Source: JAGOBX01 sp036733285 (GTDB lineage: Bacteria > JAGOBX01). From it: 64,000 nt of DNA. Position 1 is the first letter of the stretch. Every line of letters starts with the position of its first letter. Made by a program: the position numbers and the translations under genes. The DNA is taken from contig DAINAU010000001.1 in the NCBI GenBank assembly GCA_036733285.1, forward strand, positions 1-64,000, read 5' to 3'. The notes under the pieces were generated by a model. It had not been told where the DNA came from, searched no databases, and saw only the letters and a list, made by a program, of their open reading frames with translations. Shown here piece by piece: positions 53,270-62,093 of the stretch.

Positions 53270-54721
53270 CTAATTAAAACTTAACTCTAATTGATTTGAT
53301 TTTTCACCAATACAGTTTGTATTTAAAAAGTCTAAAACTTTATTTGCATTTTTTTCTGTTATTAGTTTAGAAAATCGAACTTTCATTTTTGGGGATAATT
53401 TTATCGGATATGTTTCTAATATTTTTTTAGCCTGCGTTAATCCTAAATATTTTCTCACATATTCGCTATTAGAATATTTATATGAAGTCATAAATTCACT
53501 GTCCGTAATTTCACGAAGATATTCTAAAATCAAATTAAAATAATCTTTAATTATTTTTTGCTCGTCGATTAAAATATTTTCTTCAAAAAATATCTGAATT
53601 GGGTGAGTTCTAAATTTGCTTTTAGTTACTAAAATTCCATCGCAATCAAAAATCTGTTTTGTAATATACAATCCAGCGCGTCCATCTTGAGAACCGGTAT
53701 CGACAGTTCTAATAAATAAAATATTATTTTTGATTGTATTATAAATCAAATCATTTACTTTTCTTTCTGTCTTTACATATTGTCCATTTTCAAATTTATT
53801 AGCGTCTAATAAATCAATAATTTTATTGCCGTTTATTATTGTTTTTTCTTCAAGATAAAACGAAAATTTAATTTTTTCGTTTTGAGTATATAAATCTAAA
53901 AAATCTGACAGTTCGTTACCTGCCCTATATGAATTTTTATATTTTAAAATATATTTCTTTTCTACAGTTTTACAGTTAATTTTAACGCCATTAAAAATAA
54001 TATCTTTTTTGTTTGTTTCATTTTTTCGTGTAAAATTACAAACCACAACATTTGTTCCAGTAAATTCAAAAATTTCTTTTTCAAATATTATTGCTTTATT
54101 CATAGTATAATACTGAAAGAAATCTTTCCGTATTTTATTTGAAACAGATGCGCCAAATAAAAAATTTGATGGAATTATATAAATCATTTTATATATTTTA
54201 TTCCTTAAATCATTAATTAAAGCCAATTGATATAAATCTTGATATCCTTCATTAGATTTATCATTAAAATATTCAAAATTGGTTTTGAATCTTTCTTTGT
54301 TTTTTACAATATATCCTAAATATAAATATGGTGGATTTGTTATATGAAAAACCGGCTTCTGGAATTTTTTTAAAAATTTAATTGGATAATTTTTGATAGT
54401 ATCATTTAAAAAAATATTTTTTTTTGCAATATCTTCCGGTATTCCTTTCGCCATAGTATTTAATAATAGTTTATCAAAATTTTCTTTTTGAATTTCAAAC
54501 ATATAAATATTGTTTTTGAAAAATTCTATTTTTTTTTCAGGTTCTATATAATCTAAAATTGGCAGTATGAGATTTCCTTCTCCGGCATAAAGATCAATCC
54601 ATACATACTCATTTATATTATCTTTTATCCAAGGAAAAATATATTCTTTAAATAATTCAATTGGAGTAAAGTGTTCTCCATAAAATCGTTTGGTTTCTTT
54701 ATTATTTAAAATTTCGTTCAT
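53270..54721 (-). CDS. N6-adenine DNA methyltransferase, gamma class
   Basis: The 483-residue enzyme has an N-terminal GEHFTPIELFKEY segment, the SAM-binding motif I WIDLYAGEGNLILP and catalytic NPPYLYLG, in the order typical of gamma-class adenine methyltransferases. The C-terminal half is a diverged target-recognition region with RTVDTGSQDGRAGL. The start overlaps the stop of the second methyltransferase (ATGA). With two methyltransferases and one nuclease, the recognition site may be asymmetric, each enzyme modifying one strand. Confidence 0.88.
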   Translation of the reverse strand: MNEILNNKETKRFYGEHFTPIELFKEYIFPWIKDNINEYVWIDLYAGEGNLILPILDYIEPEKKIEFFKNNIYMFEIQKENFDKLLLNTMAKGIPEDIAKKNIFLNDTIKNYPIKFLKKFQKPVFHITNPPYLYLGYIVKNKERFKTNFEYFNDKSNEGYQDLYQLALINDLRNKIYKMIYIIPSNFLFGASVSNKIRKDFFQYYTMNKAIIFEKEIFEFTGTNVVVCNFTRKNETNKKDIIFNGVKINCKTVEKKYILKYKNSYRAGNELSDFLDLYTQNEKIKFSFYLEEKTIINGNKIIDLLDANKFENGQYVKTERKVNDLIYNTIKNNILFIRTVDTGSQDGRAGLYITKQIFDCDGILVTKSKFRTHPIQIFFEENILIDEQKIIKDYFNLILEYLREITDSEFMTSYKYSNSEYVRKYLGLTQAKKILETYPIKLSPKMKVRFSKLITEKNANKVLDFLNTNCIGEKSNQLELSFN

Positions 54722-55407
54722 TTTATTTCTTTTAAGCGTATTTTCGTTATTTTACAAAAATCTGAATCAATTTCAATCCCGATATACTTTCTGTTTAATT
54801 TTTTACAAGCGACAAGCGTTGTTCCGACTCCGGCAAAACAATCCAATACATTATTGTTTTCTTGTGAAGCAATTTGTATGATATTTTCAATTAATTTAAT
54901 TGGTTTTTGAGTAATATGCTGTTTCTTATCTTTTTTAAAATTTGATTGCGGTTGCGCAAATTCCCAAACATCGTTATATAATAATTTTTCTGAATTATTT
55001 TGTTCCCAAATGTTTAATTTGTTTTTTCCTTTTGCAAACATCAACAATCCTTCCCAATTATTTCTTAATCTGTCAAAAGGAGTAAATTTGTAATAATTTT
55101 TTTTATACCATACAATAAAATTTTTGTAGGCAAAACAATTTTTTTCTCCAATATCTATGATATAACTGCTTAGTCTTACATCGCAAAAGCAAAAAAAAAA
55201 TCCTTTATGAATTTTTTCTGAAAGTATAGCAAAGATATCAGATAACCAATTAATATAATCATTTAGTGTTTTCCATTGATTATCCCATTTTATTGATTTT
55301 AGGTTGTTATAATACGGTGGATCAATTATAATTAAGTCAATAGAATTATCGTCAATTTTTTTTAACAATTTCTGGCAATCGCCGCAATACAAAATATTTG
55401 TTTTCAT
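54718..55407 (-). CDS. DNA methyltransferase, beta class (DPPY ... FAGxGTT order)
   Basis: The 229-residue enzyme has the catalytic motif IIIDPPYYN near residue 30 and the SAM-binding motif VLDCFAGVGTTLVA near the C-terminus (about 190-205), the circularly permuted order of beta-class enzymes. TQKPIKLIENII before motif I is typical. It modifies an exocyclic amino group of adenine or cytosine; which one cannot be decided here. It is the first gene of the R-M operon. No clear ribosome-binding site precedes the ATG. Confidence 0.92.
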   Translation of the reverse strand: MKTNILYCGDCQKLLKKIDDNSIDLIIIDPPYYNNLKSIKWDNQWKTLNDYINWLSDIFAILSEKIHKGFFFCFCDVRLSSYIIDIGEKNCFAYKNFIVWYKKNYYKFTPFDRLRNNWEGLLMFAKGKNKLNIWEQNNSEKLLYNDVWEFAQPQSNFKKDKKQHITQKPIKLIENIIQIASQENNNVLDCFAGVGTTLVACKKLNRKYIGIEIDSDFCKITKIRLKEIK

Positions 55408-55483
55408 ATACTATCAAATTATAAATTTTATTACGATTAAAGAATTCGTTTTATACCTGCTTCTCTTTTCAGGATCAATTATT

Positions 55484-56071
55484 TTATTCCGCTTTTTTTG
55501 ATAAGAATTTTAATCTGCGGAATTTTTTGAATTTAAGATTTTTTTTATATTTAATAAACCATCTTTCAATAAGAATTACGCATTTATATGAAACTATCGC
55601 GCCAATGATTCCAATAATAAATCCGCCTATTTCAGTTGCCCAGAAAAAACCTTTTATGCGGTTCCAAAAATGTAAAAAGCCTTCTTGAGTGGTAAAATAA
55701 TAAAGAGAAAGATTAACCGGGTCTCCGGCAAATTTCACTAAAAATCGCGTTATTTCATTATAACTTATCGGATTGACCGGCAAGTCAAATATTTGAAAAA
55801 GCTGTTTGCCGAAAATATAAGAAACATAATACCAAAACGGAGTTGTTATGAAAGGTCCCACTACCCACGCCCCGATAATTGCGGCTAGTATATTGCCGCC
55901 GAACAATGGCGCTAAAAATGAAAGCAGCGTATTGAAAGGATAAGAAGGAAATATCGCTAAAAAAGTTCCCCACGCGAATCCTCTGGCTATACGCTCCAGT
56001 TTATCCTGAATGCGCATTAACTTAATGAATTTTAATTTTATTATCCTTTGCAGTCGATTAATTGAAATCAT
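55484..56071 (-). CDS. DUF2062 membrane protein
   Basis: The 195-residue inner-membrane protein of the DUF2062 family has about three hydrophobic segments (FLAIFPSYPFNTLLSFLAP, AAIIGAWVVGPFITTPFWYY, and IGGFIIGIIGAIVSY) and a basic C-terminal tail. The ARGFAWGTFLAIFP start and the TTPFWYY segment are characteristic. The family has no proven function. It follows the PBP4 gene by 14 bases and is probably co-transcribed with it. Confidence 0.88.
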   Translation of the reverse strand: MISINRLQRIIKLKFIKLMRIQDKLERIARGFAWGTFLAIFPSYPFNTLLSFLAPLFGGNILAAIIGAWVVGPFITTPFWYYVSYIFGKQLFQIFDLPVNPISYNEITRFLVKFAGDPVNLSLYYFTTQEGFLHFWNRIKGFFWATEIGGFIIGIIGAIVSYKCVILIERWFIKYKKNLKFKKFRRLKFLSKKAE

Positions 56072-56085
56072 ATTTGTTTGGAAGT

Positions 56086-57324
56086 TTAATTTTGTTTTTC
56101 AATAAAATCAATGATTTTTTTTAAAATTACATTTCTACGATTGTTTTTCTGTTGTAGAAAAATTATTATTTTCAGCTCTCCGAATCTTGGCGAATCATAA
56201 TATCCCGCTATTGAATATACGCCGGACAATGTTCCGGTTTTAAAATTTCCTTCGTTTTTGGTTCTCATCAGATTTTTGTATTTTTGAAATAAATTCAATA
56301 TAAAATTCATTTCTAAACAGTTTATTTTGTTTTCTCTCGATAATCCCGACGCTTCTTTAATTTTTATTTCGGAAACGCCGGTAAAATATTTAATAAAATT
56401 ATTGAAGGATTCCACGCTTTTATCAAGCGTAGCCGGCTCTCCGAAATCCCTCGCTCCTATGTGCAGAAAAATCTGGTTTATCATAAAATTATTTGAAGAA
56501 ATCATAATTTTATTTATAATATCGGCAAGATTCGTCCGGTTATAATGTCTGAATAAAAAGTTTTGATTTATCGCCTTTTTTTTCCAGACTCTTCCCTTTA
56601 CTTCTACGCCGGTTTCTTTTAAAAAATAACTTAGTAAAGAACCAAAATATTTTTCAGGAAGATCCGCGGAACCTTTAAGATTTATTCTCGACGAACCTCT
56701 AAATTTTATTTTTTTTAAATATTCGGCTGAAAAATCAGTTATTGGAGTTTCGCGTTCTATCGATTGATATATTTTTTTTCGGTTGTTGTATTTTGCGGCG
56801 ATAGTGTTAAAGTTGGCGCTTAAAGCTCCGTTGGGACTATCGTAAGGATTTAATGTTTTACCTTTTCCCGGGATTATAAGTCTGTCTTCAAAATATGAAT
56901 CGTCAACGTAAATATTTCTTACGGTTTTTATTTGATTGCCGATTTGTTCAGCCATGCTTTTTATTTCTTCTGATACAAGAAAAGGATCTCCGTATCCTTT
57001 TACGTATAAATCATTATTTACGGAATCAAAAAAAACATCCGTGTAAAATCTGTAATTTTCTCCGAGTTTGGATAGCGCAAAATACGAAGTTATAATTTTA
57101 ATTGTCGACGCGGGAGTAAATGGTTCGTTTTCATTGTATTTCAATAAAATATTATCGTATCTATCCGTAACAAGAACCGCGCCGTTTTGAATTAAGCTCA
57201 AAATTGCATCCGGCAATTCAAAAGCGGCTTTGTTTGAAATCAAAGGTATTCCGGCAAGTTTTAATTCGAATATTATTAATAATAAAGTAATCGCTGAAAA
57301 TTTTTTTAGAAATAGATTGAGCAT
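56086..57324 (-). CDS. dacB: D-alanyl-D-alanine carboxypeptidase/endopeptidase (PBP4 type)
   Basis: The 412-residue exported protein of peptidase family S13 trims or cleaves peptidoglycan cross-links in the periplasm. A hydrophobic signal segment occupies about 8-30. The three active-site motifs are present: S73-T-I-K76, SSN (about 272-274) and KTG (362-364). It is shorter than E. coli PBP4, consistent with a smaller inserted domain. It leads a pair with the DUF2062 gene. Hairpins in the gap upstream separate it from the YkgJ-like gene. Confidence 0.92.
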   Translation of the reverse strand: MLNLFLKKFSAITLLLIIFELKLAGIPLISNKAAFELPDAILSLIQNGAVLVTDRYDNILLKYNENEPFTPASTIKIITSYFALSKLGENYRFYTDVFFDSVNNDLYVKGYGDPFLVSEEIKSMAEQIGNQIKTVRNIYVDDSYFEDRLIIPGKGKTLNPYDSPNGALSANFNTIAAKYNNRKKIYQSIERETPITDFSAEYLKKIKFRGSSRINLKGSADLPEKYFGSLLSYFLKETGVEVKGRVWKKKAINQNFLFRHYNRTNLADIINKIMISSNNFMINQIFLHIGARDFGEPATLDKSVESFNNFIKYFTGVSEIKIKEASGLSRENKINCLEMNFILNLFQKYKNLMRTKNEGNFKTGTLSGVYSIAGYYDSPRFGELKIIIFLQQKNNRRNVILKKIIDFIEKQN

Positions 57325-57574
57325 AAATCAAAACAAATCATAATCGTAACAATATTTTTGAAAGCGGTTTAAGAATAAACTCCTCCCGCGAAAGCGATAG
57401 AATTTCAAAAAATAATCTCGTTTTATTGTTCAGATGTTGTAATCAAACTGTTAAAACGGTTTGAAAAAGGCGTATTTTTTTATTAACCCCGCAATTGATT
57501 GCGGGGTTAATGATAGAATATCCATAAAATAAACCGTTTTAACGGTTTTAAAAATGTTCCTGAATAGTAACGTT
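57325..57574. other. intergenic hairpin cluster
   Basis: Several hairpins lie here: a small CGC-GAAA-GCG near 57388, AAACTGTT/AACGGTTT near 57448-57466, a perfect 12-base stem TTAACCCCGCAA/TTGCGGGGTTAA (57483-57510) and AAACCGTT/AACGGTTT (57531-57548). GATAGAATTTC- and GATAGAATATC-like linkers sit beside two of them, recalling the array at 40398-40630. Confidence 0.6.
57483..57510. terminator. perfect 12-base hairpin between the YkgJ-like and dacB genes
   Basis: The arms TTAACCCCGCAA (57483-57494) and TTGCGGGGTTAA (57499-57510) are perfect with a 4-base loop. The stem is GC-rich compared with its surroundings. It follows the YkgJ-like gene; there is no U-tract, so the terminator role is tentative. 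Confidence 0.45.
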
Positions 57575-57973
57575 TTATTCCGCATTATTCCGAACAACTT
57601 TTATTCCCGGACAATCGTTCGTTACATAATCAAGATACTCGCTGTCCTCAAGAATTTTTTTCCAGTAAGGATAAGTTATGCATTGGCTTGGTCGGCGCTC
57701 GTAAATTTCGCATCTGTTGTCATTCTTTAAAAACACGCATCTGAAATCCTCATAGGATTTTTTAATTTCTTTCAATGAAATTTTACCGTTGACTTTTCTG
57801 GCGAATTTTTTTATGAAAACGTTTAACGGTATTTTTAAAAATTCCGCGATTCTTATTTGCTCTTCTTTTGTCAGCCATACGTATCCGGTAACGCCGGAAC
57901 AGCAATTTCCGCATTGAACGCACTTGAAAATTATTTTGTCGCTCTCTATAGATTCGATGATTTCTTTTTTCAT
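57575..57973 (-). CDS. YkgJ-family zinc/iron-chelating domain protein
   Basis: The 132-residue protein has the cysteine cluster of the YkgJ/CxxCxxCC family: C18, C21, C24 and C25 (CVQCGNCCSG), then CVFLKNDNRCEIYERRPSQC with further cysteines and a final DCPG. The eight-Cys pattern is thought to bind zinc or an iron-sulphur centre. No reaction is established for the family. It stands alone between the substrate-binding lipoprotein gene and a hairpin cluster. Confidence 0.92.
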   Translation of the reverse strand: MKKEIIESIESDKIIFKCVQCGNCCSGVTGYVWLTKEEQIRIAEFLKIPLNVFIKKFARKVNGKISLKEIKKSYEDFRCVFLKNDNRCEIYERRPSQCITYPYWKKILEDSEYLDYVTNDCPGIKVVRNNAE

Positions 57974-58008
57974 AATATATTATAACGATACAATGTTATC
58001 CTTAAAAT

Positions 58009-58974
58009 TCATCTTATTATCGTATCGGCTTTATTCATTACCGATTCCGGAAAAGATATGTTTTGTTCCTTGCAGCTTTTTTCATTAATTGCAAGCCGAT
58101 AAGCGTTATAAGAAATAAGTGTTCCGTTTTTTTTGTTTCCCGACAAAATATCAGCGGCTAATTTTCCGCTTTGAAAACCCCAGTCATAATAATCGATTCC
58201 GTAACCTATTGACGCTCCGTTTTTCACTATTGACGGGTCGGTCACAAATATTGGAATATTAAACTCTTTTGCTATTCTCATAAGACCCGTGATTCCTGCA
58301 TATACGGTATTATCAGCCGCTACGACAAAAGCGTCGATTTTATTCATTGCAAGCGCTTGCGCCGCGTTCGGAATATCGTTTATGGAAATTATTGGAGATT
58401 CAAAAACCTCAATATTATTTTCTTTGCAGATGATTTTTATTTTACCGGCTGCAAACTGAGCGTTCACTTCGGCGGAATTATAGGGAAGCCCGATTTTTTT
58501 TATTGCAGGGATACATTCCTGCATAAGGGAAACAAAACTCGTTAAATCGTAAGGATCGTAATAACCTGATAAATTTGAAGGCGGATTAGCTAAGCCTATG
58601 TCTTGAGGCGAAAAAGAAACCGTGAAAACCACTGGAATTTTTTTAATTAATTTTGCAGCCGCAGCCATACAGGGAGTAGTGTTTGTTATTATCAAATCAA
58701 TATTTTCAGATTCAAATGTTTTTAGAATTAAAGAAATATTAGCTAAATCTCCTTGAGCGTTTTTTTTTATTATTTTAATGTTTTGCCCGTCAACAAAACC
58801 CGACTGTTTTAACCCTTCGAATACGCCTGACGCCGCAATATCCAATTGTTCTTCTTCAATTAGTTGTATAAAACCCACTTTAAAAATTTTTGTTTCTTTG
58901 CTGTTGCAAGATACAATAAAAAATAGCGAGAATGCTAAAATTGCAACAGACCTCAAAAATAATTTAAAAAACAT
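58009..58974 (-). CDS. ABC-type substrate-binding lipoprotein (TrpX/DUF534 family)
   Basis: The 321-residue lipoprotein has a lipobox cysteine at residue 23 (FFIVSC). The mature part is a periplasmic-binding fold of the DUF534/TrpX family with IDLIITNTTPCMAAAA, IPVVFTVSFSPQDIGL, IDAFVVAADNTVYA and IPIFVTDPSIVKNGASIGYG. Relatives bind tryptophan or other small molecules for uptake. The permease and ATPase genes usually found beside it are absent here. AAGGAG lies only 1 base from the ATG at 58983 but 10 bases from the ATG at 58974, so the latter is preferred. Confidence 0.85.
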   Translation of the reverse strand: MFFKLFLRSVAILAFSLFFIVSCNSKETKIFKVGFIQLIEEEQLDIAASGVFEGLKQSGFVDGQNIKIIKKNAQGDLANISLILKTFESENIDLIITNTTPCMAAAAKLIKKIPVVFTVSFSPQDIGLANPPSNLSGYYDPYDLTSFVSLMQECIPAIKKIGLPYNSAEVNAQFAAGKIKIICKENNIEVFESPIISINDIPNAAQALAMNKIDAFVVAADNTVYAGITGLMRIAKEFNIPIFVTDPSIVKNGASIGYGIDYYDWGFQSGKLAADILSGNKKNGTLISYNAYRLAINEKSCKEQNISFPESVMNKADTIIR

Positions 58975-59001
58975 TTTAATCATACTCCTTTAAAATTTTG
59001 C

Positions 59002-59081
59002 GTCTTATCAAAAATATTCTTGGAGTTTCAGCAAGAATATTTTTGATAAGATTAATAGCTTTTCCGCAAATGCGGCTTATG
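59002..59081. repeat. palindromic element, family B, copy 2 (inverted)
   Basis: This is the inverse copy of 1588-1667 with only a few substitutions over 80 bases. It contains the dyad TCTTATCAAAAATATTCTTG and its complement, and ends in GCCGCATTTGCGG-like sequence. It overlaps the last codons and stop of the gene at 59077 and lies just upstream of the lipoprotein gene. The outer AACCCTAAAA arms of copy 1 are missing. Confidence 0.75.
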
Positions 59082-60378
59082 TTTTTAATTTTTTTTGTTT
59101 AGCCGCAGGAAACAGTATATTGTTAAGAATTAATCTGTATCCCTGCGAATTTTTGTGAAAACTAAGATTCGTATGCTCGGCTCCGACTCTATGCGCGTAG
59201 TCTTCCGGGTCGTGTCCGCCCAAATAAGTTATAGTTCCTTTCCCGAATTTTCTATGGAGATATTTAACGCATTTATTTCCTATTGTTTTTCCCATTATGA
59301 TACATTCTTTTTTTATTTTTTCTTCGCGGAACGCTGTTGTCAATCCGAAAAATCCTTTTACTATTCTATTATGATTTTGAGTGAGCATAGTCGGAACCTG
59401 GTCGAATTTTGCCGAAAAATCAAATAACTCAAAAGGCTGATCTTCGATTCTTTTCGGAGTATTGACCCAATTGTAATCTATATCTGATTTGGGATTAAAA
59501 TTAGGATCGCTTATAACCGTAAAATTTTCAAAAACAAGACATTTTGAATAATCGATTTTTTTCATATAATCCGGATCGAATGGAGTGCCGTCGATTTCCT
59601 GCGCTATATAATCCGTTCCTTCGAGCGACAACGCTATGTCAAGAGCTTCCGGCGCCGAACACATTGCAAATAAAAATCCTCCGTTTGAAACGTAATTTTT
59701 TATCGCTTTTGAAACCGAAGTTTTTTCTTCGCAAACAGAATTGAACCCTTGCGTTATCGCAAATTTTCTGTATTCCGCTACGCGCGTCATATACCATGGA
59801 GAGTTTTGAAATGATCTGTAGAACTTATCGTATTGTCCGGTAAAATCCTCGTGATGCAGATGAAGCCAGTCATAATCGCTTAGACCCGACTTCAATATCT
59901 TGTCATCCCATATTTTATCGTAAGGAACTTCCGCATACGTAAGCGCGAGAGTAACCGCGTCATCCCACGGATTATTAGTCGAAGGAGCATAGACCGCGAT
60001 TTTCGGAGCTTTTTCAAGCTCAATCTTATCCATATTTTCTTCTTGAATCGTCAATTCGATTTGATTCAATTGTTTGTCGTCGATTATTTCGTAATATACG
60101 CCTGATATTTTAAGGTTTTTTACGGCTTCATCGGAATACGGCAGAAGAAACGAACCGTCTCTGTAATTCAAAAGCCAGTAAATTTTTCCGGCGGAATTTT
60201 TTTCCGCTAATGATTTATACGCGGCTCCGTATGCTTTCAAATGATCCGTTTGTTTTTCGTCCATCGGAACAAGTATGTTGTTTGAAAAAACAATCGAATT
60301 ATATAAGAATAAAAATACCGCCGAAAATATTGTTTTTATCAGAATCTTTTTTTTTTCTATTAACATTAATATTAACAT
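59077..60378 (-). CDS. exported protein of the family often named asparagine synthetase B
   Basis: The 433-residue protein has a hydrophobic signal (about 12-32). The mature part starts ILVPMDEKQTDHLKAYGAAY and continues WLLNYRDGSFLLPYSD, KIAVYAPSTNNPWDDAV and a GATase1-like middle with GGFLFAMCSAPEALD. I recognise this from proteins annotated asparagine synthetase B in Bacteroidetes and relatives. That name is doubtful here: there is no N-terminal Cys nucleophile and no synthetase ATP-binding domain. The true function is unknown. It follows the amidohydrolase gene by 14 bases, so a shared envelope or scavenging role is possible. Confidence 0.7.
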   Translation of the reverse strand: MLILMLIEKKKILIKTIFSAVFLFLYNSIVFSNNILVPMDEKQTDHLKAYGAAYKSLAEKNSAGKIYWLLNYRDGSFLLPYSDEAVKNLKISGVYYEIIDDKQLNQIELTIQEENMDKIELEKAPKIAVYAPSTNNPWDDAVTLALTYAEVPYDKIWDDKILKSGLSDYDWLHLHHEDFTGQYDKFYRSFQNSPWYMTRVAEYRKFAITQGFNSVCEEKTSVSKAIKNYVSNGGFLFAMCSAPEALDIALSLEGTDYIAQEIDGTPFDPDYMKKIDYSKCLVFENFTVISDPNFNPKSDIDYNWVNTPKRIEDQPFELFDFSAKFDQVPTMLTQNHNRIVKGFFGLTTAFREEKIKKECIIMGKTIGNKCVKYLHRKFGKGTITYLGGHDPEDYAHRVGAEHTNLSFHKNSQGYRLILNNILFPAAKQKKLKT

Positions 60379-60392
60379 TATGCGGTTATATT

Positions 60393-61883
60393 TTATTTAT
60401 GCGCTCCGGTGCCTTTAATCTCTTTCGCGGTTTTTCTGTATGCTACCATCAATTCCGATAATTCCAGCGCTTCTTCTTTTATTTTTTTAGCGTTTAATGT
60501 TTTGAAACTATAGTTTTCTTTCAAGATTTTTCCGTTTGCAACAACATCGCTTACTTCGCTTCCGTCCGCAGCCCAGATTATATTATCAATTACGTTGTCT
60601 TTTCTTGTCGGAACCATATTAGGTCTTTCAAGGTCGATTAAAATAACGTCGGCGTCTTTGCCTGATTCTATCGAACCCGTATTCATTCGCAAAAATTTCG
60701 CCGGTTCGATTGTTATCATTTCAAGAGTTTTTTGCGCCGGCAACAGAGTCGCGTCTTGATGAAGCGCCTTTTGATATTGAGATGCAAGACGGGCCGCGTT
60801 TATAATTGATTGATTATCCGCGCTGCCTGAACCGTCGGTCGATATTACTACGGGGATTCCCATTTCCATCATTTTTATTACAGGCGGCATTCCCGAACCG
60901 AGTATTGTATTAGCAAGCGGATTATGAACGACTTTCGCTTTTGTTTTTTTTAGGATTTTTAAATCGTTTTCCGTACAGTTGACCTGATGCGCAAGTATGG
61001 TGTTCTCATCAAGAAATTTTATCGAGTTGAATAATTCAACCGGAGTCATTTTATTATTTTTTGTGAACCACTTTGTAGTGTTCGGTTCTTCCGAACTATG
61101 AATGTGAATCAGCGTTTTGTGAGAATTAGCCCAGTTTTTAAGTTTTTTTAATAATTCGGGCGTATTGGAAAAATCCTGGTCGGGTCCCGGAATAATTTGA
61201 GTTCGTTCCGCGTTTCCATATAATTTTATATAATCGTCCAGTCTTTTTACAGCTATGCCCGCAGGAATATCAAGTATCCTCGGATCATAATGCTGGTCTT
61301 GACTTCCTACCGCCACTATCATTTTTGTTCCGGCGTCGATATTCGCTTTAACAATTTCGCCAACCCTGTATTTGTTGTGGTTGCAGTGATGAACCATTGA
61401 AGCTGTTATACCGTAATGTATATCGTCGAGTCGGGCTTTTATATAAGTTACATAATTTGGAGATTTCCCGAATCTTTTTTCCAGCATACCGCGTTTTTCA
61501 TTCATAAATCCCGTAAATAAATTTACCGCCTTGTCAAGCCACGGAGTTAACGGCATATCTTTGGCTATCCCAATTATCGGAGATTCGTGGTCGTGTCCGT
61601 GAGCTTTTACAAACCCAGGCAGAATTATTTTGTTCAAACATTTAATATCGCTTGATTTAAAACCCGATTTTTTTGAACATCCTAATATCTTCAAATTATT
61701 TCTGTATTTCTCAATTATTGATTTGCCTAATGATTCGCCGTATTTTCCAGAGCGTAATATTTTCCCGTCTTTTATCAATACGTAACCGTCTTCTATTACC
61801 GCGTTCCTTCCGAGTTTATCGCTAATCGGAACTAAAAATTTTCCCCTGATAAAAATATTTTTTTCCGTTTTTGTTTCACTCAT
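60393..61883 (-). CDS. amidohydrolase of the cytosine/adenosine deaminase-like (MtaD/SAH deaminase) group
   Basis: The 496-residue metal-dependent hydrolase has the first metal site HGHDH (about 105), then HIHSSEE (about 260), AHQVNCT and the catalytic Asp in STDGSGSADNQ (about 346). The C-terminal part returns to the small beta domain with GSIESGKDADVILIDL. This matches the chlorohydrolase/SAH-MTA-deaminase group; the exact substrate cannot be assigned. The frame opens with TTG at 61907, but GGAGG (about 61893) places the start at ATG 61883. No signal peptide is seen, although the next gene encodes an exported protein. Confidence 0.87.
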   Translation of the reverse strand: MSETKTEKNIFIRGKFLVPISDKLGRNAVIEDGYVLIKDGKILRSGKYGESLGKSIIEKYRNNLKILGCSKKSGFKSSDIKCLNKIILPGFVKAHGHDHESPIIGIAKDMPLTPWLDKAVNLFTGFMNEKRGMLEKRFGKSPNYVTYIKARLDDIHYGITASMVHHCNHNKYRVGEIVKANIDAGTKMIVAVGSQDQHYDPRILDIPAGIAVKRLDDYIKLYGNAERTQIIPGPDQDFSNTPELLKKLKNWANSHKTLIHIHSSEEPNTTKWFTKNNKMTPVELFNSIKFLDENTILAHQVNCTENDLKILKKTKAKVVHNPLANTILGSGMPPVIKMMEMGIPVVISTDGSGSADNQSIINAARLASQYQKALHQDATLLPAQKTLEMITIEPAKFLRMNTGSIESGKDADVILIDLERPNMVPTRKDNVIDNIIWAADGSEVSDVVANGKILKENYSFKTLNAKKIKEEALELSELMVAYRKTAKEIKGTGAHK

Positions 61884-62066
61884 TTCAATCCGCCTCCGCG
61901 TTTGCAATTTTTAAAGTTTAATATTTTTAGGCGATATTATATTACAAAAATTTGAAAAATGCAAATGTTATATTGAAAGGCAAAAAAAAGAGAGCGTTCA
62001 GAAATTGTTCCAACAATACTAAATCCGGATAACGCGTTATTAAACTCGGATACTGCATTCGATGTA

Positions 62067-62085
62067 AAGTGAAGTTTTTCAAAAC
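62067..62085 (+). repeat. short dispersed repeat AAGTGAAGTTTTTCAAAAC, copy 3
   Basis: This copy is identical to 2133-2151 (inverted there) and nearly identical to 10661-10680. It lies 9 bases after the stop of the glycosyltransferase gene. The same gap has an AGAAATTGTTCCAAC sequence, close to the AAATTGTTTCAA motif of the 40.1-40.7 kb gap. Confidence 0.6.
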
Positions 62086-62093
62086 ATAGATGA

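Noticed and set aside
59077..60378. Annotation as a true asparagine synthetase
   Set aside because: There is no N-terminal Cys nucleophile, no ATP-pyrophosphatase motif, and an export signal is present.
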